From: Norana najaformis
Taxonomy: Eukaryota; Annelida; Clitellata; Crassiclitellata; Hormogastridae
Assembly: GCA_964023275.1 (NCBI GenBank)
Contig: OZ029917.1
Span: forward strand, 17,800,374-17,864,373
Length of the DNA stretch: 64,000 nt
Direction: 5' to 3'
A model generated the notes under the pieces. The model searched no databases. It saw nothing but the letters and a program-made list of their open reading frames with translations, and was not told where the DNA came from. The position numbers and the translations under genes are program-made. Below are positions 24,901 through 35,420 of this stretch, in pieces; the stretch's first letter is position 1, and each line of letters begins with the position of its first letter.

Positions 24901-26922
24901 TTGCAGCTGATGCTGTTGGTGAAGGCTGGAACGCAGTGGCAGAAATATTTCCGAGTCCGACTAAACCTATTCACAAATAGTCTTATGGGTGGACTTTTTG
25001 TATCCTTTTATTACTTTATGGATATTTTGATCTAATTACGTGTTCGGTTGCATTTGGCTGTCTGACCATGCACACTTAATCTTTGCTGCTGACCCCATTT
25101 TGTGCTGAACAGTATCTTATGCATATCCCATGCGAAACTTTTATCTAAATGGATACATGCAACAGGTCATACCTCCAACTAGATGGGAGAATAGAGTAGA
25201 CAGTGTGAGACTTCAAGCTAGCATCAACCAAAGTGGCCCCTGAACTATGGCTGTGGGGCAAGCACACAGTGGTTGCTCAGCCGAGGATGAGGGATTTCTT
25301 GTGTTGGCACCTGCTCATGGCCAATGTGGTGCCCGTTCCTGCAGCCGTGGTCTAGTCTCTGCTTGAGGGTCCGCAGTCCTGAAGTGACCACCAGTGTAGA
25401 GCATTTAGAGTGGCTCCCGAACTATGGCTGAGGTCAGCATTGACGGCTTCAGTTGTCCACATGAACAGGGTTTAAAAAAACAGGTTAATTCAAACACAAC
25501 TTTTACATCTATGTCTTACTTTATCTAAAATTGCAATACATTCCTTACACCCCTGCATTCCTATTTTGGAATTACCCATTAATTTTGTTAGTATTTGTGT
25601 TTCATTGTTTCACGTTTTTAAATTTTGTCTGTATTTTCCTTAATAAATTTTTACAGACGTACATCTTGTTTTGGACGTATCCTTTTATTAAACTGGTCTT
25701 AATCATTTCATCAAAAACCAGTTTTGCAGTTTAGGTGTTAAATGGTTATGTTATTGCATTTGTAGGACATTCAGTTGACAAACTGGTTTTGTGCATGTGA
25801 TTTTGGAGCTTGTGGACTTCTGACAGCATTGTAAATGAAACTGCTGGGAAAGTTTGCCATCTAACAAAACCATTTGGGTTTGAAGTCTGGATGGCATTTT
25901 ATGCACTCAGTATTGGAGTTAGTAACTGTTTTTTATCTTTGATCACATGTACCGTATATATTTGCGTGCAATTCAAGAAATTTTGGACAATTTCTAAAGT
26001 CCAGATTGGGGGGTCGCGTCATACCAGGTTCAAGCCAAGACCGCTAGACACAGCTACAGGAAATCACATGACAACACAGCCGTGGGAAGATGTTGACGTG
26101 CTCACTGGATAGTTATTTCAGCACAGGCTACTTCAGTTAGACAGTAGAGCGACTCTTATGCATTATGATAATCTACATGTAATTATAGTCCCTTTGCTCT
26201 GCTCTGTTGTCCTCTAAACAGCATGAAAGTATCCCCAATCCTGCACCGTTAGCCCTCAAAGTTCAACAGGTCTTAGTACTCTGCTGCCAAGAGTGAGAGG
26301 CTGATAAGGGGATGGACAGTCCAACACAGATCGTTGACTTATGCATGTTTTACAGACTTCTTTCTAAGGTAAAAATTTATGGGGTTGACTTGTACATGAA
26401 CATATAGGGTAACGTGAGGCAGTCATTCCGTGCTTGTCATCTGAAAAGATTTTTGTTGTTGTTAAAAATGGCCAGAACTTTACAGGTATTAGAAATCTAT
26501 TTAAAATCCATTCACAGATATTCCTTTGAAGCAGTAAATTGTTCCTTTATTAGCCAGGTATATAGTGACATGCTTTGTACATGAACCCCATGAGCATGTC
26601 CTTTTAGGGATCAAGAACAACTGGCCATTTCCACATTTTGTTAATCCAGTAATGTCACAATTTATCTCTCTGTGAATATCATGAATTAACTGAATCCAAT
26701 GCCAAAAGCTGATGTAACCAATAAGAATGTGAAGCTCTGTAGAAGTTGAGGCTAGGAGGAATTTATCACCCCATGCCCTAGCCACTCTTAAGCAAAAATA
26801 CTGCGTCATTAACCTTACCATTTGGCCCCAATACTGGATTTGTAAATACTGTTTTATAAGTTTGTTTGACTATCCTTAATTCTGCTGCCAGATTCATTTA
26901 CGGTATGGTACATGTCTACTGA
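21960..26922 (+). CDS. EMC6: ER membrane protein complex subunit 6
   Basis: Small three-helix subunit of the EMC insertase, which places tail-anchored and polytopic proteins in the ER membrane. Exons: 21960-22005, 23708-23868, 24907-24999, 25657-25676, 26892-26922 (stop TGA). Phases fit exactly and give 116 residues (human EMC6: 110). Conserved blocks are [62 protein letters not shown] and the ending FIYGMVHVY, nearly identical to human. The chosen start gives MAAVPLLG, like human MAAVV; an in-frame ATG also exists at 21858. The fourth exon is only 20 nt, and the introns on either side have U12-type signals. A LINE tail lies in intron 1. The gene converges with acylphosphatase 2.6 kb downstream. 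Confidence 0.96.
22562..22632 (+). mobile_element. Short LINE family A tail or derived SINE
   Basis: Only the last 70 bp of the family (TGAATAAGCTGGTGCCCGCG, GAAATCTCGAG, ACGATTACGAT) is present, within EMC6 intron 1. Confidence 0.65.
25000..25656 (+). other. U12-type (minor spliceosome) intron 3 of EMC6
   Basis: The 5' splice site is GTATCCTTTTATTA, a full match to the U12 consensus GTATCCTTT. A TTCCTTAAT branch site at about 25636-25644 lies some 13 nt before the AG at 25655-25656, as U12 introns require. The pyrimidine tract expected of U2 introns is poor. Confidence 0.92.
25657..25676 (+). CDS. EMC6: 20-nt EMC6 exon between two U12 introns
   Basis: Encodes TYILFW plus two bases of a Thr codon. 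It is supported by exact phase with exons 3 and 5, by the family sequence TYVLFWT, and by U12 signals on both sides. If the downstream intron is not removed, translation runs on for 19 unrelated residues to a stop at 25732-25734. Confidence 0.92.
25677..26891 (+). other. U12-type (minor spliceosome) intron 4 of EMC6
   Basis: The 5' splice site is again GTATCCTTTTATTA, identical to that of intron 3 over 14 nt. The branch site TATCCTTAAT at 26871-26880 is about 12 nt before the acceptor CCAG. Joining at 26892 restores the conserved ending FIYGMVHVY. Confidence 0.92.
25948..26412. mobile_element. Possible degenerate MITE in EMC6 intron 4
   Basis: The outer ends ACCGTATATATTTGCGTGCAA (plus) and ACCCTATATGTTCATGTACAA (read inward from the right end) match at most positions. 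Inner blocks on both sides resemble GGGGTTGACTTATGC. Too diverged to be sure of exact ends or superfamily. Confidence 0.35.
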
Positions 26923-29488
26923 AGGTCAGCCGAACAACAATTCCCCTCCATTGTCATTGAAGACTGAAAATGACTCGATGTATGCATTTTGACAACAGTG
27001 TAGTTGACTCTACAAGAAGAGGCATTGGAATATGGTTGCATTCTGGCTGCTGCTCTATGCTGAATGTGTAAATCTCCTTGAGAAGTCATGTTTCACATAT
27101 AAAGATATTGCATTAGAAAAAACTGATACTGTGAGGTTTGCGTAGTTTGTGTAAAAAAATTTGTAAAGTTTAAGAAAACCCAAACATGCACTGTTGGTAC
27201 TGTAATCATTTTCTCTAGTTATACACAAGTGAGCCATGTATAATAAATTAAAAATGAGAGATGGGTAACATTTGTTTCAAGAAGCGAACCTGTGCACAAA
27301 AGTTACCAGCCGACCCTTATGCAAACTGCATTACCACTTTTGGATTTCGAAGTCTTAGCCTAAGCCAGTTTGCACAGGGATCCAAAACAGTACCATGAGA
27401 TGATGGACACGTTGCATATGTTGGACTGGTGTAGTGGTAGTGACCTGTTTACCTGGTTGGGGTTGACCATGCTGGGCATTCGCAAACAAAAGATCTACAC
27501 TCTACAGTATTTTCATGCATATAACCCATACGTGCATATACCTGGGGAAGTTTGCCAACATGTAAAACAGTGGTATAGCCTGCACACATATATACCTCGC
27601 AGGCTAGCAAAGATCGTAAAAATGAGGAACAATTGTAAGCACTAACCTACACTTTAAATTTCTGAACCACTATGCACAATTCACTTTTACTATGTACTCG
27701 TTAAATTGAACTGAAATGTGGATTCTACAGGAGCATCGTTTTGTTTAGGTCTGTACTCTACTTGTCCCAAGCGAGCAAAAGAACGCCCAGGGAATCGAGA
27801 TTGCATTGAAGTCCAGTCACAGGATGCATTCGTTTTTACAGCGCATATTTGTTTAATAATAACAAATAAAATAATCTCAGAACTTCTATAGTGCTACTGT
27901 AATAATGCTCAAGTCATCAGTCAATGGTTGCTGTTAAGCAAAATCATGCAAGCCAAATTCCATGGCGAGTGGTCAAAAAGCCAAGAGGAGAATCTTAGAT
28001 GACACAGAAACAGCTGCCAAGGAAATAAATCCAGGAAGAGATGAGTTTTTAGTCCATATCTAAAAGCCGAAACAGAATTTGCAGAGCAAACATTTGCTGG
28101 AAGAGTTCCAGAGTCTTGGGCCAACGACAGAAAAGGCACGTCTGCCAAGAGCTGTACTTTCCATGGAATAGTCAGATTTAGACATTCAGAAGACCTGGTC
28201 AAACGAACAAAAACAAAACAAAAACTCAGACAAAGACCACATTAGAGCATGAACACTATCCTACATCCGCTGTTTGTATTGGTAATTATATCTGTACATA
28301 AGATCACACAAGTTTTCCCTGCATTCTTGAACCAAGACATTTTTCTTAATAGCTAGTTTGCAGGTTCATTCTATGTAGCATCTTCCATTGCACTAGTTAG
28401 ACTCCTTGGGCTGGTTGTTATGGTAGAGTCGAACCGCGAAATCAAATCTGATACCAATGACTCACAAAAAAATTCAAAAATCTTTAATTTGGAAAATGTA
28501 AGAGTTAATTAAGTTACTGTAGAACAATTTACTGGAATATTTAGCAGTCGTTTCTAGTTTTGCAACCAATCACAAATTCATTTAACTAACGGTGTTTTGC
28601 ACATTATGGCACCGTCATTACAGTACAGAAAATCTAGTAAGCTCATGGCGACCATCTATGTTAAAGAAAACTGTATGTTAAACCCCTGAGATATGCGTCA
28701 AATACAGACTGGACCACAACATTTCCTTGTCCACATTTAGCATTACCTTCTTCTTTTGTAAATGTCTGTACTACAACAAAGTACTAAGCCTAGGTTACCC
28801 TGTTGACCTTGCAGAGATAACTGCTACGTTGTGGGGTGCTTTGATACTTTCCAACCCCTACAGTATATTGTGCCTGCAGATGAGAAAGAACCAGTCTTCC
28901 TTCAACACATACCCAACTACTGAAGCTGGTTAACATATACAGAACGCATGGAGAGCAGCCCGATTTTAGGCTGCTCCCAGCAACATCCACTAATTAATGA
29001 TGATCACTGCAGTACAAACTATCTGGTCTCTGCCTGAAGTTGATGTTTAAGGAACAGGCAGTACTTAAATACTGAACAAATTTAGATGCAGATTACTGCA
29101 TTAGGCATAACCCCTTCTTGTCCAGATTTGGATGACAACTCCCTTTGTGGACACTTTATTGACGACCCCTTAAATTCACTGATTTTTAAGCATACACAGC
29201 ATTAGCTGAATTGGTTGGCAATACTTGTGAACTTAAAATCTGAATAACAATTTTATTCAATTAAGTATCACACCCAAAATGGTATTCAGAGCGCAGTTAA
29301 CATCTTTGCAACAGAAACTATCCAGTACAACAGAACTGGGTTTAGCAATTGTCTAAAGAAAACTTGCAAGCAGTTGGCATTCATGTAACTGGCTTCTACC
29401 AGCAATTAGGATGTAAAACTCTGGAAACCTCTAAACAAAAAACGTGTGTCTACAAACAAGTTTAATGTCAAATTTCATGCAGTGTGCA
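26923..29488. other. Intergenic region between EMC6 and acylphosphatase 3' ends
   Basis: AT-rich DNA between two convergent genes, presumably holding both 3' UTRs. Apart from the LINE remnant at 27880-28230 no coding exon, RNA gene or clear repeat was recognised. Confidence 0.55.
27880..28230 (-). mobile_element. LINE C-terminal and 3' end remnant
   Basis: A minus-strand frame includes LAQDSGTLPANVCSANSVSA followed by FRYGLKTHLFLDLF, the characteristic end of CR1/L2-like ORF2. The downstream tail (AGCACTATAGAAGTTCTGAG, minus) has relatives at 38560 and 60690. Confidence 0.7.
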
Positions 29489-32400
29489 TTATTTTCTAAC
29501 TCTGAAGTCGCTGTATTCAAGCTTTGTAATCTTCCTTTCGTTGGTGAACTCGCATTTTACAATTTTAGATGAAGGACTACCTTCTGTCTGAAGCCATGTT
29601 TTCCTGAAATTTAAAAAGCATACCATAATCAATATCTGGACACTAGTTTCTTTGGTTTATTTATCAGATTCTAGTGCTGGCACTAGTTAAATTCCAAAAA
29701 GCAAGTGTTGCACAATAAATGTGTCAGTGTTAAACTGGTGATGGTGGCTGTTGTCATACACATGATGACATGGTGGTGCCTTTCCACATTTTCATTGGTA
29801 TTATAGTTGCCAGCAGCAGACATTCTTATTACCTAATAAAATCATTGAGGAAATGCCCATTATGCTATCAATGAAATTATAAAAACTTAACAAAATATTT
29901 AATTAAATTTTATAAAGCAGCTGGATCATTGAAACATGAAACAATTATTTCAGTTTTAAACTAATTATTAAAACTGTTCTGAACAAAATATATAGCATCA
30001 TTATTAAAATTTAAGCTAACTAGACAAATTAGTTTTCAAATATCTAGCACGTACATGACTCGCACTTTGTCAACTGGTCCTTGAACCACTCCACTAACAG
30101 TATCATCTGGTTCATTTCTCACCCATCCAACAAGACCTTGTTTATCAGCAGTTAACTTGGTGTGCTACAACAAACCCTCAAACATCACTGCAATAGTCTT
30201 GCCACTTTGTGGCCAAATAACAATGTAACATGGGTTTCATGTGGTCCAGAAGACTTTATCTGTGTGAATTGTAATCACAAATTTACATAGTGCCACTTAG
30301 CGACTAACTCATCAGAGGCACTCCCTGTATGAAAACACAGAATGATCAATTGGCTTGGTTTTCAGATGTTTACAGAAAAAAGGCAGAGAAAGACCAAGAA
30401 CCTCGTGTTGTAGGCAACTTATTCCAAAGAGATGGACCACCCACAGCAAAACTTCTATGCTGAACTGTGGAAGTTCAGACCAATGGAACAACCAGTTCAC
30501 GTTGTGCAACAAAACGAAGAAATCTGCGATCGGGGATGGAAGAGACTGAGACACAAAGTTCCTCAAGAGATCACAGCCTGCAAGACAATTGCGACTAAGT
30601 TAAGATCTTAAACTCAATGCGTTTGTGAATAGGTAACCTATGCAGCTCATCCCACGTATGAGTGCACCAGGGTTGACAGCTTCTGGATACATGCATGCCC
30701 CAACCTGGGCATAATGCTGCTCCGTCAAGCTGCAGCAATTAAAAGCTCTGATCAATGCAACAAAGAATAAGGCCTCCAAAAGTGGCACCGCCATAGTCAA
30801 CCCTGGTGCATACATATGCATTTATGTGAACCACTCAGCTTAACAAATATGATTTCTTTATCAATAGTCAAATTCTCCTAAATTCCTCTTGAAGACTATG
30901 GCTGTTTTCACTGAGACAGTACTGTCATTCATTTTACAGCGGAAAACTCTTAACATGTAAACCCTTAACAGGGAATATTGGTTAACACAAAAAGGATGAT
31001 GCTAGAGGATGGATATGAAGGGCTAAAGAGAAGAGCAAACAACAGAGAAGAGTGGCGTCATTGGACATGTGGACCTGCCTGACGGCAGAGCACTAAAAGA
31101 AGAAGAAGAAGACAAAAAGGATGTGTAGTCCATTCCAGCATCAATGGTTTTTAATGTAAATTTGTCCCTTAAAGTGAAACCTTTAACACAAAATATCAAT
31201 AACACATGCAAATATTATGGTGGGGGTAGGGGGAAACTTTGGATAATATGAAATGTTGATTTATTGTTTACTTCTGACTCCTCTCATTCAATGTGAAACA
31301 GTCGTATTTTGTTTCAAGTTGCACTTCCGGGTCTGTCCCATGGTGGTAGTTGACACGTTCATTACAGGGCTGTGACACTGACCTGCACCATTTATAACTG
31401 CCAGCTCAAAGCTTTGAAAGTGCCCTCTGCATTCATGGGAAAATAAGTCTAGTATAGAACAGAATATAAGATGTTATATTTATAATTTATACATACTATG
31501 CTGACTGCAGGAGATATTTGCTACCTGTTGTGGCTGATGTCAACTGAATCTAGGCTCCAAGATAATCTTACTCTTTGTTATGACTCATATTTCAAATCAA
31601 GGCAATGTTATCAGCATAGGATTTGAACTTTTATTAACTCTGATTTTGAAAGTAGTATCTTTAAATTTTTTACAAGTTTATATTTAATTAAGGGATGAAC
31701 CAAATGACTGTGTAGTCTTGTATGGTATGTACGAGTGTTATACCCAACTTTCATTACACAGTATATATACATTACAGTACCTGCTTATATTAAAAATTAT
31801 AAACACTGAAATTTAAAAAATGGTTCAGACAAAATTCAGTTGACATAAATAGTTCGCACTAGTCGCCTGGATTTCGTGTTAAACAATTTGCACTGCTCTT
31901 TCACAAGTCTACTACTCTAAGGTAAATATTTATGGAAAAAGTCTTCAGTCAATGATATTCTATTTGTGGATGGCTTTTGAGCAGTTAGAAACATGCAGTT
32001 AATTACGGTACACAGTTATTTCCAAACTCACCTTGCGAAAGAAAACACCTACAAATTCAAACAATGACACAATCAGAATTCACAGCAAAACTTTACCGCT
32101 ACTAGCTAAGACTTCTAAATATGGAAGACACTGAAAAGGGTCAAGCAGGCAGTCAGACGGCTAGAGTGGATGGTGTTTAGAATTGGAGGGGTAAGATAAA
32201 TAAGGGGAAGGGAAGGAATCCGGATGGAATTTGTGAACGAGGGGCTAAAACTTGTTAAACTGAAGCGCAGTTTGGAAATGGGCAAACATATCAGGGATAT
32301 CAAACATATCACTCTATTTTCGGCATTGTTTTTTGGGCGATGCCTGCCACGGTGATATCAGTTATATGTGTGGCTTCTGTAAGTGTCCAGTCATTCACTG

Positions 32401-32975
32401 AAGTGAAATAAACATGGATTGTACTGACTGCTATTAAATATGTAAGCAAAGTTAATACACAAATTAGCAGCGGTTAAGGTTACGCCGAAAGCCACGCCCA
32501 AATGCCAGGCCAAAGCCACGCCCAAAATAGTGCGTTCCCCAAAATACCGCGGTTCCCGATACTATATGTTTCCCGGAAACTGTTTACTGATTGGATCGCA
32601 ATTACAAATTATAGTCCCTATAAATAGTATGCTTATTTCAGAGATTTGAATCTCGGGCTAGTACGGTCCGCACACGGAGACCTTAAATGGCGTGGCGCCA
32701 TTCAAACGGGCGGCGGTGGTGAAAGATCTCGCCCAATTAATCCATTGAAAATTATCAAAGTCGAAGCCACACCGTCGCTATAGAAAAACATGTATATTGA
32801 CATTAACGCTACACTGGCTAACGCGGTCATGTCTGAACCAAGAGCAACTAACCCGAATCAAGCAGTCTGTCGTCTCTAATCGCCAAATCACATCTTATAC
32901 AAGTTGTAAAACCCACAAACCTTGAACTCTGCCGAAAACTTTGTAATTTACAGATATTAACGAAGTTGACGCCAT
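29489..32975 (-). CDS. ACYP: Acylphosphatase
   Basis: Small cytosolic enzyme hydrolysing the carboxyl-phosphate bond of acylphosphates. Minus-strand exons in order: 32975-32921, 32048-32032, 30164-30055, 29603-29489 (stop TAA). Phases join perfectly to give 98 residues, the usual family length (about 99). The product starts [19 protein letters not shown], continues [41 protein letters not shown], and ends [11 protein letters not shown]. The catalytic Arg23 (in VFFRK) and Asn41 (in WVRN) fall at exactly the classic positions, and the substrate-binding GxVQGVxFR loop is intact. The second exon is only 17 nt and carries the catalytic Arg. ATG context is GCAATGG. ACYP1 against ACYP2 cannot be assigned. 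LINE fragments fill the two larger introns. Confidence 0.96.
30295..30560 (-). mobile_element. LINE C-terminal remnant in an acylphosphatase intron
   Basis: Minus-strand translation in shifting frames shows the [15 protein letters not shown]-like block and a [14 protein letters not shown] segment typical of CR1/L2-like ORF2 ends. Old copy. Confidence 0.6.
30955..31115 (+). mobile_element. LINE (RTE/L1-like) C-terminal scrap
   Basis: Encodes [17 protein letters not shown] followed by a CGP-like segment, the usual last residues of RTE/L1-type ORF2 (a form of DRxxWR), then an AGAAGA tail. Confidence 0.55.
32032..32048 (-). CDS. ACYP: 17-nt acylphosphatase exon with the catalytic arginine
   Basis: The exon reads GTGTTTTCTTTCGCAAG with acceptor TTTGTAG and donor GTGAGT. 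It supplies two bases of Gly19, then Val-Phe-Phe-Arg-Lys. Without it the neighbouring exons would not join in frame and the active-site Arg23 would be lost. Confidence 0.93.
32125..32290 (-). mobile_element. LINE family A fragment
   Basis: Minus-strand copy of the segment between the ORF2 end and the 3' UTR (GGTCAAGCAGGCAGTCAGAC, GTTTAGAATTGGAG), alignable with 21370-21500. Lies in intron 1 of acylphosphatase. Confidence 0.6.
32470..32581. mobile_element. One end of the AGTATCGGG MITE family
   Basis: Ends with GCGGTTCCCGATACTATATG, matching the right terminus of the perfect MITE at 46876-46985, preceded by repeated AAAGCCACGCCCAAA motifs. The opposite terminus was not found, so this is a partial copy. 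Confidence 0.5.
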
Positions 32976-33161
32976 TGCGAAGTTCAAATGCATCTAAATT
33001 AAGCTTCGGGGCATCGAAATTTCCAGTAACTATAGACACATAGACACGGTAGATACCGTCAATAATATATAATCATAGATTCTGCAGCTGGAGGGACGTT
33101 AACAACTCAAGATCTCGAGTTTACGATTTAGGCCTACGATTTTCTGTCAAACTCTCCTATG

Positions 33162-34020
33162 CCCATTCTCTCAGGACTTCTGGCAGCCGGACTTTGTTCT
33201 TCTTACTTCTTATGGCATCTTTGGACAACCTCTCTGACTTGACGCAGAATCCGTCCTATGCTTGACTTCAAAACCGCATCTATCATTGCCACATCCATAG
33301 TCCATGCAAAACTTGACTACTGCAATTCACTCTCGCTCGTGCTGTCACCAAAACCCCCAAACACCATCACATCACCTCTGTTCTCAAATCACTGCACTGG
33401 CTTAAAATACCAGAACGAATAGAGTACAAAGTGTTATCCCTCACATACAACACACTTCAATTCTCCCAACCCTCCTATCTTCGTCAATTATTTACTATCC
33501 AACCACTCCGTTCAACCCGCTCCACATCTGTCCTAACACTTCTTCGCCCTCCCGTCACCTCATCCTTAAAATTTGGAAATCGCTCCATAGCCATAGCTGC
33601 CCCACCCCTTTGGAATAAACTCCCGCCAGAATTGCGACAGTTGTCTGGTCAATCATACGAACTCACCAACACTTCACCTCTTTCAGTTTCTGCGCAGGTC
33701 TTTCACTCAAACTTAAACACTTCTTTTCCAAAAATCTTATCCTGATTCTTCCTCTTCCCTTATCTCTCTTCTCGCTTCAATTTCAAACATCATCCACTGT
33801 AGCCGTCCGACTGTCTGACTCCTGGATCTTGACCTGGAACCGAATCCTTTTGCCTAGCGATTTTGTTTTGACTGACCGTCTGTGAATAAGCTGGTTCCCG
33901 CGACTTAGCTTTCGTTGGGCGCTGTAGAAATCTCGAGATTGCGATTACGATTGTGAATAAGCTGTTGCTCTGCGCTTAGCTTTAAAGTAGCGCTTTAGAA
34001 ATTCTCGAGAGTGCGGTTAT
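33162..34020 (+). mobile_element. LINE family A, longest copy, with a second tail
   Basis: Encodes the ORF2 C-terminal zone (ATSIVHAKLDYCNSLSL; LKSLHWL-like; an open frame 33431-33745 with FGNRSIAIAAPPLWNKLPPE), then the family 3' UTR with GGATCTTGACCTGGAACCG and a tail at about 33955. A second, shorter tail (GTGAATAAGCTGTTGC to AATTCTCGAG) follows directly to 34020. This copy links the otherwise anonymous tails in the window to a CR1/L2-like reverse transcriptase. Confidence 0.85.
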
Positions 34021-34078
34021 ACCTACCAAACGCTAGATGGCATAATTATAGATGTCATAAGTTGCCCAGTGAGCACAA

Positions 34079-34925
34079 ATTAAACACCAACCTCAACGCT
34101 TAAAACATCGACCATGAGAAAACCCCCATATACTTGGGCGTGACTCTGAACAGGGTCAAGCAGGCAGTCAGACGCTCGAAACAAACTACTGAGCAAACTC
34201 GCTGGCTCGACTTCGGGTGCAAGTGCCCAGACATTAAGAACTTCAGTCTTTGCTCTTTGGTACTCAGCAGCAGCGTATTGTGCCTCTGTATAGTGTCGCT
34301 CGACCTACGTAGGGCTAGTTGATATAGCCCTCCACGCGGCTATACGAAGTAGGAACACTGCGTGCAACCCAGCTGCCAGTTCTAAGCAACATGCCAACAT
34401 CGCACTACTTCGCCTCCGTAGAAAGGAGGCTACTTCAAGGCTTCTGAAAAGGTCGATTCTGACGAGGATTTGTCACTTCATGACGATCGCTTTGCGCCCG
34501 CCAGCAAGCTTGCCCTCGAGACACCCAAGTTGGTCTGGGGACATGACAGCTCTTTCGGCATGGAGTGACGAATGAGTAGTAGCGAATGCGAATAACGAAC
34601 TCCCTCATCGCTGAGCTGTCTGTCTATACTCCAGCTTTCAACTTCCCTCGACGACTCTGGTTTGCACTTAACCGATTTCGGACGGGCGTGGTATGCTGTG
34701 TATACAACCTCGTCAAATGGAGTCAGGTTACTGATCCTTTGTGTAGCTGTGGTGACGGGCAGACAATGGCGCACGTTGTCGATGTTTGTTCGCAAACGTG
34801 CTTCCATGGCGGGCAGCTGACTGCCCCATCTCGCTGATTATGACGCTTGCAACTGGCCGAGCACGAACCGCATACTCTAGAAGAAGAAATTGGTCTTACT
34901 GGCAGTATTTTTACCTTTTAATATG
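34079..34925 (+). mobile_element. Second LINE type, ORF2 C-terminal remnant
   Basis: Fragments match the end of Jockey/I-type ORF2: EKTPIYLGVTLNR near 34110, then near 34730 DPLCSCGDGQTMAHVVDVCS, a Cys-His knuckle (CxCG...H...C), then FHGGQ. Frames shift repeatedly; dead. Confidence 0.75.
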
Positions 34926-35062
34926 TGTCATGATCCGTGTGCGTAGCACCAGTGTTAGTTCAGCGTTATATATATAGTAGTTAGATGCGAATCATGCGAT
35001 TCCAGAGTACCACGTGCCTATCGCCTACAGTGGCATTGGTTGTTTTGGCGAGATTTCATTCA

Positions 35063-35420
35063 AGCTGGACAAGTAGTAATCGTAATCGCGAAATTTCTAA
35101 AGCGCTACTTAAAAGCTAAGCGCAAGGCACCAGCTTATACACGAGCGCTGCGTCAAGTCAGTGGGGTTGTCCAAGGCTGCTATCGTAATCGTAATTCCGA
35201 GATTTCTAAAGCACCCAACGAAAGCCACGTCGCAGGGACCAGCTTATTCACAGGCGCTCAGTCAAAACAAAATCGATAGGCAAAAGTTCGGTTCCAGGTC
35301 AAGATCCAAAAATCAGACGGAGAGACAGGCTGTCAAGAACCAAGTCCAGTTGCCAGAAGACCAGAGAGTGGAGAGGAGCTAACAGAGTGGGTTTTCTGTA
35401 AACACAGGCATCAATCCGCT
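35063..35420 (-). mobile_element. Two tandem LINE family A 3' ends
   Basis: Minus-strand tails starting at the ATTACG end occur twice: about 35070-35165 (short form) and 35180-35420 (with CAGTCAAAACAAAATCGATAG and TTCCAGGTCAAGATCC). They mirror the tail pair on the plus strand at 33840-34020. Confidence 0.75.

Noticed and set aside
25677-25734. EMC6 ending directly in [18 protein letters not shown]
   Set aside because: A conserved ending FIYGMVHVY with stop exists at 26892-26922 and is joined by a textbook U12 intron; the short ending is kept only as possible intron retention.
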